DNA from: Aphelocoma coerulescens
Taxonomy: Eukaryota; Chordata; Aves; Passeriformes; Corvidae
NCBI RefSeq assembly: GCF_041296385.1
Contig: NC_091014.1
Coordinates: forward strand, 13,553,578-13,617,577
Direction of reading: 5' to 3'
Length of the DNA stretch: 64,000 nucleotides
Below, piece after piece: positions 1-18,057 of the stretch. Positions within the stretch are counted from its first letter, which is position 1. Each line of letters opens with the position of its first letter. A program made the position numbers and the translations under genes. Below the pieces are notes generated by a model that saw nothing but the letters and a program-made list of their open reading frames with translations, did not search any database and had not been told where the DNA came from.

Positions 1-244
1 AGGACAGGCGACCCCAACTGACCAAAGGGATATTCCATACTATATGGCATCATGCTCAGTACATGAAATTGGGGAGAAAGAAGGAAGGAGGGGTTTAACA
101 CGTGGAAAAACAATACTTGGCATAATTTAAGAAAACTTGGAGAGGTGACACTGGTACACTTTTTCATTTTTTCATGCCAATTTAGTAATGAGGACAATGG
201 AGGTACTTCTTTGGACATGATTAAAAAAGAGATCTGAAAGGGTT

Positions 245-615
245 TTCCAGTTCATCCTCTTGCTTCAGAGCAGAATCCACTCTATCTAATCAGCTCCTGA
301 CAGATATTTGTTCAATCTGACCTTGAAAATTTGCAGTTATGCTGATTCTTCAGACCTCTCCACAGTCAGCTACTGCATAACATTCTTTACAGTTCAAAAG
401 CTTTTTGTAAAATACAACTGAAATCTTCAAGTTGCAATTTAAGGCTATTATTTCTTGCCATATCAATGGACATGAAGAACGCTTTGTATCTCTGCAATAC
501 CTTTTACATATTTGAGGACTGATACCATATCTTCCCTCAATCCTCACATTGCTGGACTAAAGAAATGAATTCTTTCAATCTTAACCTCATGTGTCACATT
601 TTCTATACCTCTGAA
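245..615 (-). repeat. Old CR1-like LINE fragment (tentative)
   Basis: The stretch resembles the reverse complement of the 3' half of a diverged CR1: a phrase like 'gaattctttcaatcttaacctcat' followed by 'gtgtcacattttctatacctctg' matches the familiar reversed CR1 wording. It is much more diverged than the other copies, so the edges and family are approximate. Confidence 0.4.
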
Positions 616-780
616 AATTACATGGTTCTACTGTGGTTTCTTTATTGGAGAGAAATCACAAGGTTTCTTTATTGTTTGTTGAGTTTTTTTTTTCCAGAAT
701 GTTGCTTTTAATAGGTTGTTTTCTGGTAAAACCACATTACCTCTTATTTATCACTACAGGATTATGAGATAATTTAATTT

Positions 781-1075
781 GAGGGGGATCATAGGAGGTC
801 CCTAGTCCATTCCTCTGCTGAAACCAGGGTCAGCTATGAGTTCAGATCAGACTTGATCCTGTTGGATTTTGAAAACCTGCAAGAGCAGAGACTTCACAAG
901 CTCTATGGACAACCAGTTCCATGGCTTGACTGACACATGAAAATATTTTCCCTTAAATCTAGCTTGAACCTCTCACATTTCAATTTATGCCCATTATCTG
1001 TCACTCTCTCACCATAAAGCAATCTTGAGAAGTCTGGCTTCATTTTCTTGATAACCTCCTCTTGGCTATTGTGTA
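781..1075 (-). repeat. CR1 LINE fragment, reverse orientation
   Basis: The + strand reads as a reversed CR1 3' region: 'ataggaggtccctagtcca', then 'agacttcacaagctctatgg', 'aaccagttccatggcttgac' and 'cttaaatctagcttgaacctc'. These phrases follow the usual order of a reversed chicken-repeat-1 tail. The copy is 5' truncated and diverged. Edges are approximate. Confidence 0.7.
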
Positions 1076-1077
1076 GA

Positions 1078-1150
1078 TGTTTAGGAGTCTTATTATTATT
1101 TAGGAGTCTTACTTATTATTACTGTTGTTGTTCTTGTTATTATTATTACT
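1078..1150. repeat. ATT-type simple repeat with short direct duplication
   Basis: Runs of TTATTATT and TTGTTGTT, including two copies of 'ttaggagtcttattatt'-like sequence about 20 bp apart. It lies next to the preceding CR1 fragment and looks like slippage in a low-complexity tail. Confidence 0.7.
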
Positions 1151-1439
1151 TGCAAAAAGGCAAATAACTACATGTCCTGAATTCCTGAGTTTTGGATTCT
1201 TCCTTTTTTCCATTTGTATGCTTGACCATTCCTTTCCTATTCAACTTACATGTTCCTTATTTAGAGAGAGAATGAAGCATTCCTTAGTGGAGTACTAGTA
1301 GAGAATAGTTACAGGTTTTAACAGCCTGACACAATTTAGATAATTTAATTTATCTAAGGTGTATTTATCTGGTTTTTTTTCCCTTTTCTATCTGGAAGCC
1401 TTATTCTCTTCTCTAACTTACAAATCAAAGCAAGCCATC

Positions 1440-1695
1440 CCACCCAAGCATTTGCAGAAGCCAACACACGGAGATAAAAAAAGAGATATAAGGAAACACT
1501 TTTTTTACCAAGAGGGTAGGCAAATGCTGGAACAGGCTTCCTAGAGAGGTGGTCAGTCCCCAAGCATAACAGTGTTTAAGTGGCATTTGGACAATGCCCT
1601 TAATAACACACTTCAACTTTCAGTCAGGCTGGAATGCATCAGGCATTGTTGGCCCCTTCCAACTGAAATACTCCATTCCATTCCATGTTCTGGTT
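1440..1695 (+). repeat. CR1 LINE 3' fragment, forward
   Basis: Typical forward CR1 3' wording is present: 'ggaacaggcttcctagagag', 'agtgtttaagtggcatttgg', 'acaatgcccttaataacaca' and a tail ending 'ccccttccaactgaaatact' plus ATTCCA-type repeats. The copy is 5' truncated. It converges with the reversed CR1 at 1910. Confidence 0.85.
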
Positions 1696-1909
1696 GTGAA
1701 TGTCAGCCACCATTACATGGAAGTCAAGTCACCTCTTTAAAGGCAAGTAATTTGAATTAAATTGGAGGTCTCACTGACTGTGCTGAACTTTGATTTGGGA
1801 CTTTAGAGTCTATGCCTGTAAAGATCAGATAGCAAATCTCAACTATGCACTTGGAACTTCATTGTAAACTGTCTAGATGTGTTGTTTATTCAAATATACA
1901 TGACTGGGG

Positions 1910-2075
1910 ATAGAATCATAGAATGGTTTGGGTTGGAAGGGACCCTAAAGGTCATCTGGTTCCAACCCTCCTGCCAGGGGTGGGCACATACTAGATCAGG
2001 TTGCTCAGAGCCCCATCCAGCCTGGTCTCGAACACATACAGGGATGGGGAGTCCACAAGCTCTCTGGGGTAGATT
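1910..2075 (-). repeat. CR1 LINE 3' fragment, reverse
   Basis: Begins with 'atagaatcatagaatggttt' and 'gggttggaagggacc', the reversed 3' end that is diagnostic of avian CR1. It runs on through 'ctgctcagagccccatccag'-like sequence to 'ggggagtccacaagctctct'. Little diverged, therefore probably the youngest copy in the flank. Confidence 0.92.
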
Positions 2076-5000
2076 TTATGTAGACACAGAAAGTCAATCC
2101 ATACATTTCTGAGAAATGCATGAGGACTTTATATGGATGAAATAAAAATTGAAATGTAAGTGCCACATATTTTTTCATTTATTTATCCACAGGCTACTGC
2201 AAACTTTGGAAAACAGTAGAGCAGAATAGTTTCAAGAAGCTTTGGGGTGTTTAGAGTTTCTCAGTAAATCTTTTATGACCAAATTATATGTATAATTATA
2301 CTAAAAATTACTCCTAGTGCTTAACTTATAATTCTAAAAGAAAAGATTGAGAAGTAGATCCTTTCACTGGTAGAAAGCCAAGGCTAGAAAATACAGGTTA
2401 TCATAGTGGCAAAAAAAAAGGTGGAAAAGACAAGAGGAATGGCTGTGAAATTTGTGCACTATGCAGCTGGCAGTAAGCTCTGAAGATTTCTGGGTTTACT
2501 TTTTACTGGGAAAAATGTTTCAGGATAAAATAAATACATTACATAATACAAAAGTAGATCTGCCAGCATTAACAGACCATCAGGATGACTGATAGGCACA
2601 GTCAGAAACACACAAGATTATGGCTAATGCTCTAATTAGTGCAACCCCTATGCCTTACTATCAATGCAGTAACTGCAAGCAGCTAGAGAGTAACTGCTCA
2701 TCCCCTAATTCTGTTGGATCTACTTAGCAGTAATGACTTGGATTCCTATTCCAGACCTTATTTTGTTTGACATACTATAGCTCATCTGCTATGAAGACCA
2801 TGTCGTATTTGCAAATGCCTCTTAGGTGGATCTCGTAAGCCTCTCATATTAACCCAGTTCTCACATACTCAGTTAAATGCAATTTTCAAATAAAAAAAAA
2901 ATCTATTTCAGAGGCACACAGGTACTCTCAAGCCTCACAGTCTGCATCTGAAGTTCCAAAGGCAAACGTGGAAGCAAATGTATTTAAGGTATACTGGATC
3001 TCTATGCGTTTGTGCCAATTTGTTTGTCTTCTAAAGCAACTCATTAACACACATGCAGTGAAATTCTCGCATTGCAAACCTAGTGATTTTCTGAGCATAA
3101 GGAGCTGGAGTTGCATGGCTTTCGTGAGGGAGAGCAGCACAATGCACATCAGCTACAGAGAAAACCTGTGCATTCACAGTGTCTGGATTCAGTAGATGTT
3201 TGGAAGCTTTCTTGGAATTACTGCACTGCACTAGCTGCCAAACATCTGGAAGTCAGTAAAAAAATGTAGAAAAGTGGTAGGGAAGAAAAAGACCAGCAAA
3301 AGCAGCTGTCTCTCACAAAAAAAAAATGGTAGTCTGCCATTCTGGGCTATAATAGGATTTGAGAAAGGCATCAATCTGGGACATAGAGCACAGTGGGTTT
3401 AAGAAGCTTCAGAAACTGTTTTTCTTCAGAGGACTGTAAAAAAGGCCAGTAAATCAGAAATCAGTCTGAAAAAATGATATTTAGTGAAATACATGATTAA
3501 GCAATGCAATCAGATCATTAACTTGAAATTTGTAAGTTTGACTATCAACTCTAGAAAGTTAGCTGCTTACCTGAGCAGAAATATCTGACCAATGATAGTC
3601 CACATTTCCAAACTTCTGACAGTTTCTCAGGTTATAAAATCCCCAACTTTCTCTTTCCCAACCATTTGTCAACACTCCTAGCTTCTCCCTTGATAACTTC
3701 TACAGTGTGGTTGTTCATCACATTAAAATCAGCACAAAATCCAGTTGCTACACAGTCTTGAACCTTGAATATGTGCATGCATAAAAAAATAAACTTCTTG
3801 TAATACAAAATAAATAACTCAAGGAGTATTCATGTGATTACTGTATTTATATTTAATTAATGGCAAGCACTCAGTATTTAAAATTATGTGAAGATGCTGC
3901 AAAATTTCCAGCCTCCTGCATTAAAATGCTGTAGGCCCTTACAGAATATAAGTTCAACTTGTTGTACCCTTGAGAAAATGCATTTATAATCTGTATAATA
4001 TCCTCTAATAATATATTAAGATATATGGATCTGATATTTAGATAAGGGATATTTAGATATATGCCATGAGCTCCTAGCCTGAAGCTCAGGATAAGGTTTG
4101 TTTTGCCTGAAGGTAGCTGCCTTCAGTTGGGTGTTTGAGTCTGCTCAACTAGTAATTCATTCCTTTACAATCAGCAGGAGAGGGAAGTACCATGAGGAGA
4201 CATTTCTAAGTAACTATCCTAAGAGAGGTGTCCAGAGTGCAAAGGATAACCCGTAAGTCGAGGTGCCTGTATCCCTCCACTGACTATTGAAAGAGTGCAG
4301 AGAAGTAGTTTTATACAGCTGAGGGGTGCTGAGTGATACAAATTCTGTACATGAGCACAAAGGAGGCCCTACAGCACAGAGATGGGTCGGGACACAAATT
4401 TGGCCAGTCTGTAGTAGTGTGATGAACCCTGAGAGTCTACAACATGATGGCAATTAATGCAGGCTAGGAAATCAACCAGGAGGCTGGACAGAGCTGTAGA
4501 GCAAAAAGCTCATATACATTGTTTCCACAGTTAAGAGTGCAACAGGGAAGCCTGGTAGCTAAACAAAACCTGCCCTGAATCAATGAATATTTTGGGTAAG
4601 TCTGGAATTACACTGTATTAATATCAGTATAAAACTACATGGTCTGTAGTTTGTGTTGGCTAACTTAAGCATTAGTAAGATTATAGGGATTAAAGAGTGA
4701 GAAAACAGGGTTTAAGAGAGGAAATAAAAGAGAAAACTCAGTTATCTGGATGTTACAATAGCACGAAACTGTACATTTGCTGTATTATAAACTGTGATGA
4801 GTAGCATTAGCAGCATTTTTGGCTAATGGAAAATCTACTTTCCTTCCACAGATTGTTGAAAAATGCTCACAGCATTGCTACCTGAACAACGCGGAACAGA
4901 GGAGGAATGAATCAGAGAATCAAAGAATGGTGGCTGTCTTGGCTGCCTGAACAGGTGCCTAATTCTAATCTTTTCAGTAACTGCACTGGTTTCAGTTTTC

Positions 5001-8000
5001 ACTGTGTTAATTTCAATTTGATTATACCAGAGACTCAGGTGACTTCTTCATTATTTTCTGGAGAAGATATTCACTGAAGTGACCTTTTCTTAAAATGAGA
5101 AAAAGATTGAAATAAATGTCGGAGTTTTCAGAACTTATCTACTATTGAATCAGAATAATGCCCTAAACCAAGAAATCTGTGTGTGGTTACAGTCACAGGG
5201 AAGGATGCAAATGACACTCGTGTACAATGCCAACAAAAACAACAAAAAAGGACTGATGCTTATTCTGCAGTGAGTCTGCTAAAGGGCATAGACAAACCTA
5301 TCTGTTTAGCTAAATCAGATGAATTTACCCACAGGAATTTCTTGTTGGGTTACTGCATCAGGCAGAATCATTTGTTTGGCATGTTATTCTTGAAAAATTG
5401 TTATGAGATATCCAAACTTCTTCCATCTACCTTTCTGATAAAAGCCCTCAGCTGTCAGATAGTGGGCTGTCTGGTACTTACCAACTTATTTCAGTGCATA
5501 AATACTTATGAGGAAAAAAAAGAGCTGCATGCAGACAGAATACTGTAATATTCCCTGAAGAAAGCTTTTAATCAACAGCTTCAAAAGAGTGCTCTGTTAA
5601 TGAGCAACTGAAATGTTATAAATTCAGCCAGCTATGTTTAATTTAGACAGTCTTCCTTGCAGCTTGAGAGGACAAAAGACCAGTGTCAGTGGCCTGTAGG
5701 CCTTTGCAGTTGCTGCCCAGTGGTTAACCATGGGAAAGAAAAGCTATTGCAATTTAATTAGCTGAAGGATAACTCCTAGGTAATACTGACAAAAATAATC
5801 AGCTAGATGCCAGTGAACTGCTAGCATGAAAATCAGACAACATAATGTCTGTAAAGTTTGATTTGTATTCTCAAAACAGCTTTATTCACAAAAAAACCTC
5901 TCCACCCCACTCCTCTACAAAATAATGTATTGTTTCTCAAGCCCATGTTTTTAGGCTTGTTTGAATTCTGCTTGCTTGGCTGAAATCAAGCCAATTCCTG
6001 GCAGCTGGATTTCAGCATATTCATTAAAGGCAATACTGTATCATTGCTTTAAAAAGATAGTAGATTGTAAATAAACAGTGAACACGAGCACTCTACAAAA
6101 AGCTAACACAGCATTAAGCAGTAGTTTAGCCAAAGGCAATTTCAATTGTTAATGTTTACTGTGTGCTGGTTTCAGCAATTCTGAAGGTCTTTTTCCTGAG
6201 CAGTGCTGTTCTAATGCTTAGTTCCTGTGCCCTCTTGTTCTAGGGTTGGATCAGCCTGTAACTGAGGACAGTTCTTCCCAACTACTTCTGTAGTAAGCTG
6301 ATCATGATAGTGTGTCTTGCTGATATGAACTTTATCCTTATTTCAGAAGAAATACTTTATCTATACAATTGAAAGAAAACCCTTTCAAGATCATGCTTTC
6401 TTTGCTCATATCAAGATTGTCATCCTAGTTCAGAGTTATAGAAGTGTTGGTTTCACAGTGTTGTGTTCAGCCCCTGTGCTGACATGTGGCTATACAACCG
6501 TCAGGTATGCATAAACAGATTTCTCATTCTCACTGCTACCACATGGAATTGTTTTATAAAGTAGAAATATTACTCTAGAAGCATCAAGCTAGGTCTATGA
6601 GTGCTGGCACCAGCACCAGCAGGATCTTTTTTCATATAGGGTAGTGTAGAGTCTTTCCCATGTGTGAGCTGAAAATGCAGCACCTCCTCAGCTGGTGGAT
6701 CCTGGAATGGCCTTTTCTTTGAGATGCCTGTGTCATTTGGTTGATGTTGTACAGCAATGAACATGGAAACTTTATTTCCTCAGAAAACCAATTGGAATTG
6801 TATAATTCAGACTGTGCATTATTACTGGTTTCAGTGGAGTTCCTGACAAGTTTTGAGCTTAAAAACTGAAAGTGCCATTTGGTTGTTTCCCAGGCACCTC
6901 TTTAGGAGGGATGCTAATCTAAAATAGCTACTTAGTGTGAAATACAAAGCTTCCCATACTTAAGGTGAAATCTGGAATCTGGATTTGAAAGAACCAGATT
7001 TTCATCCTGAGACTCTCACCTATATCATCCACTCATTTCACAAGGCTCTGTGGCATCTTGAAATTGGCAGGCAACTACTTATCTATCATGCTGATGGCAA
7101 GGACATAATTTATATAGAATTTCCTTCTTTTAATCTTGGCCCTTCTGTTCCATTGTTGCTTGAGACTGGACACATAAGAACTATGAACAAAGGTCTAATT
7201 TTCTCCATCTGGAAGCCACAGATTATACTGTTTACCTAAACCCAAGGGATATTGTGAGCATTCCTTGTTATAATAGCCCATTTCAAAATAGTCACACTGT
7301 AGGAAAAAAAAAAAAAGTTAAAACCATCTGCAAAGTAGTGTTTTGTAAAAGTTTAGTGGTGAATATTTACCTATTCAGCTTCTACTGTTAGAACATCAGT
7401 ATTTGTTTTATTTTATTGCATTTTTAGCTGGTTAATAAGATTTCTTAATTTAAAGTTGCATCTCTCTAATGACCTTTGCTGGATGCTAAATTTTAGATTG
7501 CATTTACATATGAGACACTCCTATTTTGTTAAGTAGGAGACATTATGGGGATAATCAGTTTATCTTAAGCTGTAATTCTATGTCTAGCGAGGATTCAAAT
7601 TTCTAGGATGGCTAATGGTTTAGTGAAGTCTGGTAAAACATCTTTGAGATAAATCCCAGCATAATGAGATCAGTTAGATCTAGCTGTAAAGTTGAACAGA
7701 AGCTTAATTTTAATTTTCAGTTGCACAGTTTGGTGCTTTGCTTTTTTTCCTTTACAACTTGACAGAGCTCTATCTGAAATTTTAAAAATGCTGGAACTGG
7801 ATGGATCTTTTGAATATGCATGAATTAAATGGGAGAAACTAAACAAAACAAAAAGAAGTAGCTAGTTTCATGTAAGGTTAGATTTTCTGTTCCATGGAAA
7901 CTAATTTGACTCCAATGTAAATTCTCTAGTGAAAGGATGTGCATGCTTTGCAGCTACAAGATCCTTCTTACATAGGGTGTATGTGGGCACTAAAACAGTA

Positions 8001-9399
8001 CAGGCAGCAAAGTAACAGTAACAATTTCAGTAAGAGATCTACGGTTCCATATGTATATGGAGTCAAGGCATCATTGTCAAATTAGGAAGCATCTGGTTTC
8101 TTGACATTTAGGTTTCTATTTTAACCTGTGTGTTAACAACAGTATCACTTTCATTTTTAATTGTATGCAGTATGTCATGCTTTGGGGTGTTACTATTTTT
8201 ATGCAATTACAGTCCTTGTGACAGAAACTGGGCAAGCCCAGCTGCAGCACTAAAGCTGCTGTTAAAGCACAGAGCTTATGAATTGGCAGTGCAACTGTTT
8301 TAGGGCAGTTGGTGCAATTTCATTCTGAACTGCCAAGGAAGTAAGAATTTGCCTACACCCACAAAATACTCCCCAAAAGCTATACATTAAAAATAAAGTG
8401 GATTTTTCTGAAATTGGTCCATGTTTTGGAGTCTGACAAGCTAAATCACAGAGCCTTCTCACACTTCAGCATCTGAGCCAGCTCGGGAACTACCAATAAA
8501 CCCCAGTGTCCTTTAAGAGTCACAGTAGTTTTTGTCACCTAAAATCTGCATGTGACAGATTACATTTCAGGGGGAAGGAAGCAACATTTCTGACAGCTCT
8601 TGTGAATCATCTCTGAGTAACAGGACCTTGGCAGTTACAGGAGACAGTTCACCCTGAGCAGAAGCATCCTCTGTTCCCACCATTTTCAACCTCTTCATTC
8701 TGATCATGTGCTAAGTGCCCAGTTTTCTCCTTTTTAGAGCAGGGCAAGAGGGGTTTGTAGCATCTGTACAGAGGCAGAGGGTGTCAGAAGTACTGTGCTA
8801 CAGTCTGAGGTAGAGGGGCACTCAGGGTTAGGAAAATGGTACCTAAAACAGTGCTTCCCCCAGCACAAGTAGTACAGATTTCTTTTTTTAAGTAGGATTT
8901 TGGTTTTTTGCATTGTGTCACTTTACATACTGTGGGACAAATAATAGAATTTTACCCTGGTTTTTGTTCATTCTTGAGATAATGCTTGATTAGCCAAATG
9001 AAAAGTTCCTAAAAAATGTAAAAATTTAAACCAGGAAGTCAAAACTGAGCACTGCTTCTTGCACGTCTGTACCTATTTATCTATAGCCATACATTCCAAA
9101 CGTGCTCAGGAACAGTCTTTGGCACTGAAATGAAGTTGCTTCCACTGGTACACTCCAGAACTTTTCCCAGTCCGAATCTGGCTCTTGTCAAGTAGCATTC
9201 CCACAAGCCCTTCCCAGCTCCTGGCAGCTGCAAGGCACCATTCCCAGCAGTTTGGAGTCGTATGTATGGAGCTGAGGTAGTTCACCAGTGCTGGCACAGG
9301 CTCGGCGGAGTGCTGAAGTTACTGCTGTGGATGAAGCCTTCCTATCCATAACAAGTGTTTCAGCTCCGTTGCATACACTTCTCAGAAGACTCCAGGTTA

Positions 9400-9560
9400 T
9401 TCCAGCCTCGGGATTTCCCCAGTCAGAGCGGGTCTGTCCTGCAGGAAGCGCAGCGCCCTCACCCGGCCCTGCCGAAAGGGCCCGGAGCAGCTGGAGAAGC
9501 CGCAGCGAGCAGTGCTGTACCCGCAGCACCTCCCGGAGCAGCCGAAAGGCAGCGCGTTGT
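9400..9560. other. GC-rich block upstream of the PMPCB promoter, function unknown
   Basis: About 160 bp of sharply raised G+C with many CpGs sits some 400 bp left of the PMPCB start, separated from it by a CR1 fragment. Open frames exist on both strands here, as expected for GC-rich DNA. It could be the outer part of the PMPCB CpG island or the promoter and untranslated first exon of a divergent gene to the left. Nothing in the bases decides between these. Confidence 0.4.
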
Positions 9561-9649
9561 GTGTACTGAGCCCGGCCATAAAGGGATATCGCAAGGAAAA
9601 TGGCTTTCCTGAACTGTGCTGCTCTGGGCCAGTGAGGAGAGCGGACCAT

Positions 9650-9783
9650 TAAACCAAGCCCCAAGCCTGCCAGAGCTCAAGGAGCGTCTGGACAACGCCC
9701 TCAGATACATGGTGGGCTTGTCCTGTGCAGAGCAGAAGTTGGACTCGATGATCCCCGTGGGTCCCTTCCAACCCAGGGCATTC
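9650..9783 (+). repeat. CR1 LINE 3' end inside the PMPCB upstream region
   Basis: 'gctcaaggagcgtctggaca', 'acgccctcagatacatggtg' and 'ggactcgatgatccccgtgg' followed by 'gtcccttccaaccc' are the forward CR1 3' end almost word for word. Unusually CpG-rich for a CR1 copy, matching the surrounding island. It ends about 110 bp before the PMPCB start codon. Confidence 0.92.
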
Positions 9784-9895
9784 CCGGCCGTTGCAATGGC
9801 ATTGGCGCTGCCCCGTGCCGGGGGCCGATGGAACTGACCCGCGCCTGCGCGGCCCGCGAGGACGCCCGCCCCGCCCCGCCCACCACAGCGTCGAG
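9784..9895 (+). promoter_or_regulatory. PMPCB CpG-island core promoter
   Basis: GC-rich, TATA-less DNA immediately before the PMPCB start codon. Visible elements are an NRF1-like palindrome (9841-9851) and overlapping CCGCCCC/CCGCCC GC boxes of Sp/KLF type at about 9867-9884. This is the expected architecture for a housekeeping nuclear gene for mitochondria. The transcription start and 5' UTR limits cannot be read from sequence alone. Confidence 0.7.
9841..9851. promoter_or_regulatory. NRF1-like binding site
   Basis: GCGCCTGCGCG fits the known NRF1 recognition pattern GCGCNTGCGC. It lies 44 bp before the PMPCB start codon. NRF1 is an established activator of nuclear genes for mitochondrial proteins, which suits PMPCB. 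Occupancy is inferred. Confidence 0.6.
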
Positions 9896-17832
<7,937 letters not shown>

Positions 17833-17970
17833 TGAATAACAAGAACTTTCAGCATATTTTAGCTTTAAAAAAAGCAAAAAAACAACCAAGACCACCCAAC
17901 AAACCAACTATACCCGTTTAAATCTTTGGAGGTGCTTTTGAGAAGATCAGAACTGAGAACCAGCCCCTCC

Positions 17971-17985
17971 TGTGTGTGTGTGTGT
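17971..17985 (+). repeat. TG dinucleotide run in PMPCB 3' flank
   Basis: Seven TG units between the PMPCB and DNAJC2 stop codons. In the PMPCB RNA it is a GU-rich stretch. It lies upstream of the candidate TATAAA hexamer at 18032, so it is not obviously placed as that signal's downstream element. Confidence 0.7.
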
Positions 17986-18026
17986 ATAATGAAGAAAGGA
18001 ATGGAAACATGTACAGTATTTGCATT

Positions 18027-18032
18027 TTTATT
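18027..18032 (-). terminator. DNAJC2 poly(A) signal (AATAAA on minus strand)
   Basis: TTTATT on + gives AATAAA on minus, starting 25 nt after the DNAJC2 stop codon. This implies a very short 3' UTR of roughly 40-55 nt if used. No other minus-strand AATAAA lies between the stop and the PMPCB coding end. The next bases (18032-18037) read TATAAA on +, a possible variant signal for PMPCB. Confidence 0.65.
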
Positions 18033-18057
18033 ATAAAACAAGGATTGTCAGTAAGAG

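Larger units (their letters stand above)
1..9640. other. Gene-poor flank upstream of PMPCB
   Basis: No exon of a recognisable protein was found on either strand. The stretch is AT-rich and holds several CR1 remnants, listed separately, plus short simple repeats. The longest open frames (for example 121 codons on + at 5183-5548) lack family motifs and are not flanked by convincing splice sites. In mammals the next gene on this side is NAPEPLD, transcribed away from PMPCB. I looked for its metallo-beta-lactamase-like motifs and saw none, so its coding exons are presumably further left. Untranslated exons cannot be excluded. Confidence 0.7.

Noticed and set aside
5183..5548. 121-codon open frame on + in the left flank
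   Set aside because: No recognisable motif, no plausible promoter or splice context, and AT-rich flank composition throughout; consistent with a chance frame.
1..9640. NAPEPLD or another coding gene in the left flank
   Set aside because: No metallo-hydrolase HxHxDH-type motif or any coherent exon series was seen on the minus strand.
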